A DNA stretch of 23,432 bases from positions 1-23,432 of IMG/VR virus record IMGVR_UViG_3300037294_000245. One strand, 5' to 3'. The notes beneath the pieces are model-generated. The model saw nothing but the letters and a program-made list of their open reading frames with translations, searched no databases and had not been told where the DNA came from. The DNA comes from a virus. The position numbers and the translations under genes are program-made. This document shows, piece by piece, positions 13,412-17,946 of this stretch. Each line of letters begins with the position of its first letter. The stretch's first letter is position 1.

Positions 13412-14086
13412 TTATAACTTGTATTTTTCTGTTAAGTAATCAAAAATTATTTTGTGCCCATGTCTGTTGGGATGGTGTGTGTCAGGATACATTATTGGGT
13501 GTTTGGTAATTTCTGTCAACACAGAATCTTCCTGGTACACATTGTCAACAACATTGGGTGATACATTTTTTACATTTTTTATATCATTCAACAGCCACAG
13601 TTTGCCTCGAAATAAAATTTCAAACTGTGTTAATCCTGGAATTATTAATTCTAAAACACTGTCGATTGCTATGTTTATTTTTGTGTTGACCACATCAGTG
13701 GTGGTGACTTTGGTCAAGCCACCTAGCAAATATATATTGTCTTTGTCTAATTTATCTAGTTTGTTTACAAAATCAGAAATCAATAATCGGTGTCGATTCA
13801 AATAGTCTTGGTAGGAAAACTGTTTTTTCCAAAATTCGTTGTTGCTCACATCTCGATGAGTATCAGTTACAAAAACAAAAACATAGTCAAAATCTTTTTT
13901 GCCCACAAGACTAGACAATATGTCGCTGTTGGAGGCTCCATCTATTGAGATGTTGTGTACTATGTGTCCTGCGTCGGACAAATACTGTTCTAGTCCTTTG
14001 TGCAGGATTGTATCTTTAGAACTGTTGAATTCCCATTCGCCGCAGCCCCAACTGTCGCCTGCTATTAGAATTTTCTTGGCATTCAT
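13412..14086 (-). CDS. SGNH/GDSL-family hydrolase-like protein within the tRNA array
   Basis: A 224-aa protein with block I as LIAGDSWGCGEWEF near the N-terminus (catalytic Ser in GDSW), a mid-protein SIDGASNSD like block II, and DTHHPNRHGH near the C-terminus providing the Asp and His. Its substrate is unknown. The frame is open to a TTG at 14116, but the ATG at 14086 is preferred, with GGAAT upstream as a weak ribosome-binding site. It is flanked by tRNA-like elements and preceded by a leader closed by an 8-bp stem (14111-14190), so it is probably part of the tRNA transcript or an insertion into it. It is shorter and differently built than the SGNH gene at 4771. Confidence 0.78.
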   Translation of the reverse strand: MNAKKILIAGDSWGCGEWEFNSSKDTILHKGLEQYLSDAGHIVHNISIDGASNSDILSSLVGKKDFDYVFVFVTDTHRDVSNNEFWKKQFSYQDYLNRHRLLISDFVNKLDKLDKDNIYLLGGLTKVTTTDVVNTKINIAIDSVLELIIPGLTQFEILFRGKLWLLNDIKNVKNVSPNVVDNVYQEDSVLTEITKHPIMYPDTHHPNRHGHKIIFDYLTEKYKL

Positions 14087-14110
14087 ACTGATATTTATTC
14101 CAACATAGTT

Positions 14111-14190
14111 GAACAAGCCCCTGACATCATGTTTTTTATAAAAACTAGATACCCTTTATCACGGCTATGCCTTGCATTTGCCGCTTGTTC
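14111..14190 (-). other. Stem-closed leader of the SGNH gene
   Basis: GAACAAGC (RNA, 14190-14183) pairs perfectly with GCTTGTTC (14118-14111), 25 bp before the ATG. The enclosed 64 nt include a GGC/GCC hairpin and an A/T-rich TTTTTATAAAAAA hairpin. A GGACC/GGTCC hairpin lies further upstream. The remainder of 14191-14322 holds no gene. Confidence 0.4.
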
Positions 14191-14322
14191 TTACCCACCT
14201 CTTAATTTAAGGCTGGACCTCACGGATTACTTGGTCCGAATGTTGTCTAGCACTATTCCGCCGTCCTTACTCTAAACTATGTTTGTTCTCAAGGTCGAGG
14301 CTAGATCGAACAGTTTATCTCT

Positions 14323-14408
14323 TGGTGTCAATTAAGGAGTCGAACCTTACCGCAGCTGATGATATGACGCCTGTGATATCCATTGCTGTAGGCGAACCCG
14401 CATTGACA
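14323..14408 (-). other. Atypical tRNA-like element, 86 nt
   Basis: A perfect 7-bp acceptor-like stem (TGTCAAT/ATTGACA) is followed by CCA, and there is a good T-arm (TAAGG/CCTTA around TTCGACT). The centre does not give a normal anticodon arm: it folds as GATAT/ATATC with a C-C mismatch and a tetraloop, inside CAGC/GCTG. The D region GCGGGTTCGC is a mini-hairpin. It sits 5 bp from tRNA-Ala. It is either a decayed tRNA or a tRNA mimic. Confidence 0.55.
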
Positions 14409-14413
14409 TAATA

Positions 14414-14489
14414 TGGTGGACCATAACGGTACTGCCCCGTTTCTTCCGCATTGCAAGTGCGGTGTGCTACCTTCTATCACTAATGGCCC
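14414..14489 (-). tRNA. tRNA-Ala(TGC)
   Basis: Acceptor GGGCCAT/ATGGTCC contains G3-U70, the alanine identity pair; A73, CCA encoded; anticodon arm CCGCA/TGCGG around CTTGCAA. The T-stem AACGG/CCGTT is good but its loop is GGCAGTA, lacking the usual TTC. Confidence 0.85.
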
Positions 14490-14493
14490 TAAT

Positions 14494-14570
14494 TGGTCAG
14501 GGAAGCTGGACTCGAACCAGCGGCCTCTGCATTCCAAGTGCAGCACTCTACCAGACTGAGCTATACCCTG
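14494..14570 (-). tRNA. tRNA-Pro(TGG)
   Basis: Acceptor CAGGGTA/TTCCCTG (C1-G72 as usual for Pro, one T-T mismatch), A73, CCA encoded; anticodon arm CTGCA/TGCAG around CTTGGAA; T-stem GCTGG/CCAGC. Confidence 0.92.
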
Positions 14571-14582
14571 TTATTTTAGTTT

Positions 14583-14658
14583 TGGTTGGGAGAGCAGGGT
14601 TCGAACCTGCCACCTTCTGATTCAAAGTCAAACATTCTACCAACTGAACTATCTCCCA
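14583..14658 (-). tRNA. tRNA-Gln(TTG)
   Basis: Acceptor TGGGAGA/TCTCCCA (U1-A72 typical of Gln), A73, CCA encoded; anticodon loop CTTTGAA; T-stem GGCAG/CTGCC-type helix with TTCGAAC loop. Confidence 0.92.
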
Positions 14659-14665
14659 ACATATT

Positions 14666-14749
14666 TGGTGCGGGTAGAGGGACTCGAACCCCCACGCCTC
14701 TCGGCAGTAGCTTCTAAGGCTACCTCGGCTACCATTACGACACACCCGC
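14666..14749 (-). tRNA. tRNA-Leu(TAG)
   Basis: Class II tRNA of 84 nt: acceptor GCGGGTG/TACCCGC, A73, CCA encoded; anticodon arm GTAGC/GCTAC around CTTAGAA; a long variable arm TGCCGAGAGGCGT; TTCGAGT T-loop. Confidence 0.92.
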
Positions 14750-14756
14750 ATTATTC

Positions 14757-14834
14757 TGGTGCCCCCACACGGATTCGAACCGCGGACTTCCTCATTACAA
14801 GTGAGGCGCTCTGGCCGGACTGAGCTATAAGGGC
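14757..14834 (-). tRNA. tRNA-Thr(TGT)
   Basis: Acceptor GCCCTTA/TGGGGGC with G-U pairs, A73, CCA encoded; anticodon arm CCTCA/TGAGG around CTTGTAA; T-loop TTCGAAT. Confidence 0.92.
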
Positions 14835-14840
14835 GTTATT

Positions 14841-14914
14841 TGGAGCGGGTGAAGGGAATCGAACCCTCGTCTTCTGCTTGGAAGGCAGTGGCTCTACCAT
14901 TGAGCTACACCCGC
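14841..14914 (-). tRNA. tRNA-Gly(TCC)
   Basis: Acceptor GCGGGTG/CACCCGC perfect, T73, CCA encoded; anticodon arm CTGC/GCAG around CTTCCAA; T-loop TTCGATT. The likely source of the duplicated fragment at 13382-13410. Confidence 0.93.
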
Positions 14915-14917
14915 AAT

Positions 14918-15132
14918 TGTTACTACTTACCGCGTGACTGGAAAACTCGCCATCAAAGCGGGATTTGTCAATTGTTTGTTAATCGCTGGGCTTCCCCTTT
15001 GATCTACAAACTCTCAACTGGTCTCGGACTACAACTTTGATACCTTGTCTACTATACACACAGTCTTGTTCAAGTTAAACAACTTACGTGTATTTCAATA
15101 AGGCTTTCCCAGCCCCTCGGAAAATAGTAACA
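14918..15132 (-). ncRNA. Stem-closed noncoding module between tRNA-Ser(TGA) and tRNA-Gly(TCC)
   Basis: TGTTACTA (RNA, 15132-15125) pairs perfectly with TAGTAACA (14925-14918), closing about 200 nt. Inside is an ATCAAAG/CTTTGAT helix and other weaker hairpins. No ORF is credible. Confidence 0.5.
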
Positions 15133-15139
15133 GTTATTA

Positions 15140-15229
15140 TGGCGGAAGCGCAGGGATTCGAACCCTGGGAACCTTGCGGTTCTCTAGTTTTCAAGACTAG
15201 CGCCTTAAGCCTGACTCGGCCACACTTCC
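15140..15229 (-). tRNA. tRNA-Ser(TGA)
   Basis: Class II tRNA of 90 nt: acceptor GGAAGTG/CGCTTCC, G73 (Ser discriminator), CCA encoded; anticodon arm CTAGT/ACTAG around CTTGAAA; variable arm GAACCGCAAGGTTC; T-stem CAGGG/CCCTG. Confidence 0.94.
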
Positions 15230-15236
15230 TTATATT

Positions 15237-15311
15237 TGGCATAGGTGCAAGGATTTGAACCCTGACGAACGGTTTTGGAGACCGTCATGCTACCGTTAAC
15301 ATCACACCTAC
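15237..15311 (-). tRNA. tRNA-Trp(CCA)
   Basis: Acceptor GTAGGTG/CACCTAT (G1-U72), G73 (Trp identity), CCA encoded; anticodon arm ACGGT/ACCGT around CTCCAAA; D-stem ATGT/GCAT. Confidence 0.92.
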
Positions 15312-15318
15312 ACGGTAT

Positions 15319-15394
15319 TGGTGCGGGATGACGGGTTCGAACCGCCGACATCAGCCGTGTAAAGACCGCGCTCTACCAACTGAGCTAATCCCGC
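15319..15394 (-). tRNA. tRNA-Val(TAC)
   Basis: Acceptor GCGGGAT/ATCCCGC perfect, A73, CCA encoded; anticodon loop TTTACAC; GCTC/GAGC D-stem; T-stem GGCGG/CCGTC-type with TTCGAAC loop. Confidence 0.92.
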
Positions 15395-15401
15395 ATTATT
15401 T

Positions 15402-15491
15402 TGGCGGAGCGACAGGGATTCGAACCCTGGGTACCCTTTCAGGTACGACAATTTAGCAAACTGTTCCTTTCGGCCTCTCAGGCACCGCTCC
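15402..15491 (-). tRNA. tRNA-Ser(GCT)
   Basis: Class II: acceptor GGAGCGG/TCGCTCC, G73, CCA encoded; anticodon loop TTGCTAA; variable arm built on GTACC/GGTAC; T-stem CAGGG/CCCTG. Confidence 0.93.
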
Positions 15492-15567
15492 GTATGTGTT
15501 AGGCTCTACCCAGGCTATGTTGGGCGACTTCACTGTTTCTTCATTCAGGCCGAAACAGTACCAAGGG

Positions 15568-15640
15568 CTCCTTGTGCTGGGCTCGAACCAGCGACATTTT
15601 GATTAACAGTCAAACGCTCTACCAACTGAGCTAACAAGGA
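15568..15640 (-). tRNA. tRNA-Asn(GTT)
   Basis: Acceptor TCCTTGT/ACAAGGA perfect, G73; anticodon arm TTTGA/TCAAA around CTGTTAA; T-stem GCTGG/CCAGC. Unlike its neighbours the 3' bases are CCC, so CCA must be added after processing. The spacer 15492-15567 holds an ACTGTTTC/GAAACAGT hairpin. Confidence 0.9.
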
Positions 15641-15642
15641 AT

Positions 15643-15731
15643 AAACTCTACTTACAACTACACAGAACTAAACCTTACTCGCTTCCGCGGCTAAGCCTCA
15701 GGCTATTCCTGTGTATGTGTAAGTAGAGTTT
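15643..15731 (-). ncRNA. Stem-closed module upstream of tRNA-Asn
   Basis: AAACTCTACTTACA (RNA, 15731-15718) pairs perfectly over 14 bp with TGTAAGTAGAGTTT (15656-15643). An ACACAG/CTGTGT helix lies inside, then AGCC/GGCT and CGC/GCG mini-hairpins form a three-way junction. An AAACTGG/CCAGTTT hairpin (15734-15758) precedes it. It is part of the leader of the 15863 promoter. Confidence 0.6.
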
Positions 15732-15820
15732 GTAAACTGGCTTTGGTATTACCAGTTTCTCTACTTACTCTCACCATCATCGCTTACGCTAGGCAAGTGA
15801 TTGTTTTAAAAACAACCGTG

Positions 15821-15846
15821 TCTAAATTGTCAAATAGCGTGTAAAC
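15821..15846 (-). repeat. Conserved leader element, copy 2
   Basis: Matches 12903-12928 at 25 of 26 positions, again about 20 bp downstream of a TTGACA/TATATT promoter. Confidence 0.75.
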
Positions 15847-15862
15847 CTGCGTCTACTTAGTT

Positions 15863-15890
15863 AATATAGCATCGTATTTTACTATGTCAA
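15863..15890 (-). promoter_or_regulatory. sigma70-like promoter for tRNA-Asn and following tRNAs
   Basis: Minus strand: -35 TTGACA at 15890-15885, 16-bp spacer ending CGATGC, -10 TATATT at 15868-15863. It is the second of two tandem promoters after the terminator at 16009. Confidence 0.8.
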
Positions 15891-15956
15891 CCATTTTGTT
15901 TTAGTCTTTTACAAGTGCTTCTGTCTGTGTTAGCAGTTTCTGCGTCCTGTTCTACT

Positions 15957-15985
15957 GTTATATGGTAGTATCTGTGCCTTGTCAA
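15957..15985 (-). promoter_or_regulatory. Tandem sigma70-like promoter
   Basis: Minus strand: -35 TTGACA at 15985-15980, 17-bp spacer, -10 TATAAC at 15962-15957. It lies just after the terminator at 16009-16040. Confidence 0.7.
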
Positions 15986-16008
15986 ATGTTTTTTTGCCTG
16001 TTTAAAAT

Positions 16009-16040
16009 AAAAAACCCTCCTAAGCGTTGTGCTTGGAGGG
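16009..16040 (-). terminator. Intrinsic terminator / attenuator 2
   Basis: RNA CCCTCCAAGC, loop ACAAC, then GCTTAGGAGGG and six T. The 5' arm CCCTCCAAGCA (16040-16030) is perfectly complementary over 11 nt to TGCTTGGAGGG (16094-16084) near the end of the 29-codon ORF upstream, which could act as an antiterminator. Confidence 0.85.
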
Positions 16041-16070
16041 CTTTAGAAACTTTTGTTTGTTTAGAACAGT

Positions 16071-16160
16071 TTAGTCTCTCGCACCCTCCAAGCATAGATC
16101 AACGCCCGGATTACTTTGTCCTGGTGTCCATGCTAACGATATGGCGAGTGATAGTGTCAT
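16071..16160 (-). CDS. Possible 29-aa leader peptide 2
   Basis: An ATG at 16160 follows AAAGGAACAGAGACTTCA, with a shared CATAACAAAGGA upstream sequence also found before leader peptide 1. It encodes MTLSLAISLAWTPGQSNPGV, then DLCLEGARD. The antiterminator segment TGCTTGGAGGG covers codons 22-26, so a ribosome finishing the peptide would mask it and favour the terminator at 16009. No run of a single regulatory codon is present. Expression is unproven. Confidence 0.4.
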   Translation of the reverse strand: MTLSLAISLAWTPGQSNPGVDLCLEGARD

Positions 16161-16228
16161 TGAAGTCTCTGTTCCTTTGTTATGTATTTATTTATCATCA
16201 TGACAAAAAAACGGTTCAAAAGTGATTT

Positions 16229-16303
16229 TGGTGCCCCTGGAGAGATTCGAACTCCCGACCAATGGTTTCGAAGACCATAGCTCTTCCGCTGAGCTACAAA
16301 GGC
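16229..16303 (-). tRNA. tRNA-Arg(TCG)
   Basis: Acceptor GCCTTTG/CAGGGGC with G-U pairs, A73, CCA encoded; anticodon arm ATGGT/ACCAT around CTTCGAA; GCTC/GAGC D-stem; T-loop TTCGAAT. Confidence 0.92.
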
Positions 16304-16307
16304 GATT

Positions 16308-16379
16308 TGGAACCCCCGGGCGGAATCAAACCGCCCTGCACGAGCTTAGAAGGCTCAGTCCCGTCTCAGCGGCGGGGGT
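16308..16379 (-). tRNA. tRNA-Arg(TCT)
   Basis: Acceptor ACCCCCG/CGGGGGT perfect, T73, CCA encoded; anticodon arm GAGC/GCTC around CTTCTAA; T-stem GGCGG/CCGCC with loop TTTGATT. Position 8 is C and the D-stem is weak, so the core is somewhat unusual. Confidence 0.82.
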
Positions 16380-16382
16380 ATA

Positions 16383-16457
16383 TGGTGTGCCGGGAGAATT
16401 TCGAAATCTCGACCCGCGGTTTAAGAGACCGCTGCTCTTCCTCTGAGCTACCGGCGC
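16383..16457 (-). tRNA. tRNA-Lys(CTT), copy 1
   Basis: Acceptor GCGCCGG/CCGGCAC with a C2-A71 mismatch, A73, CCA encoded; anticodon arm GCGGT/ACCGC around CTCTTAA. The T-stem GAGAT/TTCTC has one mismatch. Confidence 0.85.
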
Positions 16458-16502
16458 ATTTTTAAACGATTTCGATGTCAACCTCTTGCATAGTGAATAA
16501 GT

Positions 16503-16575
16503 ATAGACTGGGCTGTTTGCAGCCTTGACCTATCGCTAGGGTCACCCTCACAAGGGGTGATTATATCCAGTCTAT
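16503..16575 (-). ncRNA. Cloverleaf-like module, 73 nt
   Basis: ATAGACTGG (RNA, 16575-16567) pairs perfectly with CCAGTCTAT (16511-16503). Inside, in order, are TCACCC/GGGTGA with a 7-nt loop, CCTA/TAGG with a GCGA loop, and GGCTG/CAGCC with a CAAA loop. This is a compact four-way junction that resembles a tRNA in plan but has no anticodon or T-loop consensus. Confidence 0.6.
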
Positions 16576-16579
16576 TCTT

Positions 16580-16707
16580 GGTGGACTGTATTACTTGAGA
16601 GATACACTATAGCTTTTTTCCCTAACCAACTAAGAACCCGGGGTAGTCTAGCGAGCCAGCCACGGCTGTTTTGTTAATAGTGTATCACCAAAGTAATACG
16701 GCCCACC
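16580..16707 (-). ncRNA. GATACA-type stem module upstream of the cloverleaf module
   Basis: Three helices in series: GGTGG/CCACC, GTATTACTT/AAGTAATAC (9 bp) and GATACACTAT/ATAGTGTATC (10 bp), the last two separated by a TGGT/TCTC internal loop. A CAGCC/GGCTG hairpin lies inside. The segment 16702-16709 (CCCACCGT) could pair instead with ACGGTGGG at 16746-16753. Confidence 0.62.
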
Positions 16708-16818
16708 GTTAACTTTTATTGGCTTTACGTCACTTTAGACCTACCACGGTGGGAACAGCAGGCGGACGATTTGCTGGAACAGTTTATCTCGAGAAACACT
16801 GAACTCAGCCCATGTCTT

Positions 16819-16846
16819 AATATAGCATCAACTACACAGTTGTCAA
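16819..16846 (-). promoter_or_regulatory. sigma70-like promoter within the tRNA array
   Basis: Minus strand: -35 TTGACA at 16846-16841, 16-bp spacer ending TGATGC, -10 TATATT at 16824-16819. It would transcribe the modules at 16503-16707 and the Lys, Arg and Arg tRNAs up to the terminator at 16009. Confidence 0.78.
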
Positions 16847-16855
16847 CTGTTATTT

Positions 16856-16932
16856 TGGTACTCGCGGAGGGATTCGAACCCCCAACCTTCGCATTCGTAG
16901 TGCGGTGCTCTATCCAGTTGAGCTACGAGAGT
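16856..16932 (-). tRNA. tRNA-Arg(ACG)
   Basis: Acceptor ACTCTCG/CGCGAGT with one T5-C68 mismatch, A73, CCA encoded; anticodon loop CTACGAA; GCTC/GAGC D-stem; T-loop TTCGAAT. A34 is normal for this isoacceptor (inosine by host TadA). Confidence 0.9.
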
Positions 16933-16939
16933 ATTATTT

Positions 16940-17015
16940 TGGTACCAGCCAAGGGTTTCGATCCCTTCCCGCCTCATTCACAGTGAGGAATGCCTCCATT
17001 TACACCTGCGCTGGC
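16940..17015 (-). tRNA. tRNA-His(GTG) without G-1, A73
   Basis: Acceptor GCCAGCG/GGCTGGT (G1-U72, a G-G mismatch at 7-66), A73, CCA encoded; anticodon arm CCTCA/TGAGG around CTGTGAA. The base before G1 is T, so no G-1 is encoded, and 73 is A rather than C. This matches the alphaproteobacterial HisRS recognition type. Confidence 0.85.
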
Positions 17016-17018
17016 ATT

Positions 17019-17094
17019 TGGTTGTTCTACCAAGACTCGAACTTGGATCTGACGATTATCAGTCGCCTGCACTAACCACTTGTGCTATAGAACA
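17019..17094 (-). tRNA. tRNA-Ile(GAT)
   Basis: Acceptor TGTTCTA/TAGAACA perfect, A73, CCA encoded; D-stem GCAC/GTGC; anticodon arm GGCGA/TCGTC around CTGATAA; T-stem CCAAG/CTTGG. Confidence 0.92.
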
Positions 17095-17110
17095 ATATTA
17101 CTAATGTATT

Positions 17111-17229
17111 CATTGTTTAGAAGATACACCAGCAGGATCCTCCCCTGCGTAGCCCCGAATGAAACAGGGTAACTTAGTCTTCTCGTAGCATACGCCACTT
17201 CTAGTTCATAGTGTATCATCAAAACAATG
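17111..17229 (-). ncRNA. GATACA-type stem module between tRNA-Lys(TTT) and tRNA-Ile
   Basis: CATTGTTT/AAACAATG (17229-17222 with 17118-17111) and GATACAC/GTGTATC (17217-17211 with 17129-17123), separated by a TGAT/TTCT internal loop. The outer helix uses the last two bases of the tRNA-Lys CCA end, so folding may compete with or mark 3' processing. Confidence 0.6.
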
Positions 17230-17304
17230 GTGTGCCCTCGGGGATTCGAACCCCGGACATTTCGATTAAAAGTCGAACGCTCTAACCAACTGAGCTAAGG
17301 GCGC
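17228..17304 (-). tRNA. tRNA-Lys(TTT)
   Basis: Acceptor GCGCCCT/AGGGCAC with a C2-A71 mismatch, A73, CCA encoded; anticodon arm TTCGA/TCGAA around CTTTTAA; T-stem CGGGG/CCCCG. Confidence 0.92.
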
Positions 17305-17311
17305 ATTGTTT

Positions 17312-17388
17312 TGGTGTGCCGGGTGGGATTTGAACCCACGACCATCGGATTAAGAGTCCGCCGCTCTGACCAACTGAGCTACCGGCGC
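17312..17388 (-). tRNA. tRNA-Lys(CTT), copy 2
   Basis: Acceptor GCGCCGG/CCGGCAC with the same C2-A71 mismatch, A73, CCA encoded; anticodon loop CTCTTAA; T-stem GTGGG/CCCAC. A second Lys(CTT) besides 16383. Confidence 0.9.
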
Positions 17389-17395
17389 ATTGTTA

Positions 17396-17482
17396 TGGTG
17401 AGTCCCCACGGAATCGAACTGTCGACGCTCTTTTTTGGTGGAAGGTCCAGGGATCGAACTCGCATACATCTGACCCGTAGTT
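17396..17482 (-). pseudogene. Two tRNA 3'-end remnants
   Basis: Two segments each end in an acceptor 3' strand plus ACCA (…GGGACTCACCA at 17396 and …ACCTTCCACCA at 17436) after a T-arm-like AGTTCGAT. T-stems are broken (A-C, G-G mismatches) and no 5' halves exist. The upstream piece also has a CTACGGG stretch where an anticodon arm would be. They look like relics of deleted tRNAs. Confidence 0.55.
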
Positions 17483-17566
17483 TGGTGGGAGTGGATGGAT
17501 TCGAACCAACTCACTTTACGAACTGATTTACAGTCAGCCGCGCCTCTCCAACTGCGCCGCACTCCC
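17483..17566 (-). tRNA. tRNA-Tyr(GTA)
   Basis: Class II tRNA of 84 nt: acceptor GGGAGTG/CACTCCC perfect, A73, CCA encoded; anticodon arm CTGA/TCAG around CTGTAAA; long variable region; T-loop TTCGAAT. Confidence 0.92.
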
Positions 17567-17576
17567 GTTTTGTTTT

Positions 17577-17653
17577 TGGTAGCCCCAACGGGTGACGATC
17601 CCGTTTCTCCGGATTGAAAGTCCAGTATTCTAACCAGCGTAAACTATGGGGCC
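17577..17653 (-). tRNA. tRNA-Glu(TTC)
   Basis: Acceptor GGCCCCA/TGGGGCT (G1-U72), A73, CCA encoded; anticodon arm CTGGA/TCCGG around CTTTCAA; T-stem ACGGG/CCCGT with loop ATCGTCA. Confidence 0.9.
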
Positions 17654-17780
17654 ATATTAGGGACAGCCACAAACAGATCATATTAACAACAAGCCTCACC
17701 AGAGCCAGGGAATCGAACCATCTTGTTGTTAACACATTTCTGACCAGCTTGGCCAAGCTGTTGACTGCCATATTGTGTTT
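17654..17780 (-). other. Spacer with an 11-bp stem holding a T-arm-like loop
   Basis: TTAACAACAAG pairs with CTTGTTGTTAA (roughly 17684-17733); the loop contains ATGGTTCGATTCCC, like a tRNA T-arm without its stem. A CAGCTTGG/CCAAGCTG palindrome follows at 17746-17761. This may be a decayed tRNA overgrown by a stem. Confidence 0.4.
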
Positions 17781-17857
17781 TGGTGGTACTGGTTGGGATC
17801 GAACCAACCTACTCCTAGTTATGAGCCAGGCGCTTGAACCAACTCAGCTACAGTACC
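17781..17857 (-). tRNA. tRNA with CAT anticodon (elongator Met or Ile2), second copy
   Basis: Acceptor GGTACTG/CAGTACC perfect, A73, CCA encoded; anticodon arm CCTGG/CTAGG around CTCATAA; T-stem GTTGG/CCAAC. Distinct from the CAT tRNA at 11271, so one of them may be read as Met and the other as lysidine-modified Ile. Confidence 0.9.
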
Positions 17858-17862
17858 AATCG

Positions 17863-17946
17863 TGGAGGTCGGTATCAGAATCGAACTGATTACTTCGCAG
17901 TGCTTGAGATTTGCAGTCTCACCCCTTACCATCCGGGCCACCGACC
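17863..17946 (-). tRNA. tRNA-Cys(GCA) with long variable arm
   Basis: Acceptor GGTCGGT/ACCGACC perfect, T73 (Cys identity), CCA encoded; D-stem CCC/GGG; anticodon arm TGAGA/TCTCA around CTGCAAA; T-stem ATCAG/CTGAT. The variable region is 14 nt with an ACT/AGT mini-stem and GCGA loop, unlike normal class I tRNA-Cys. Confidence 0.9.
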
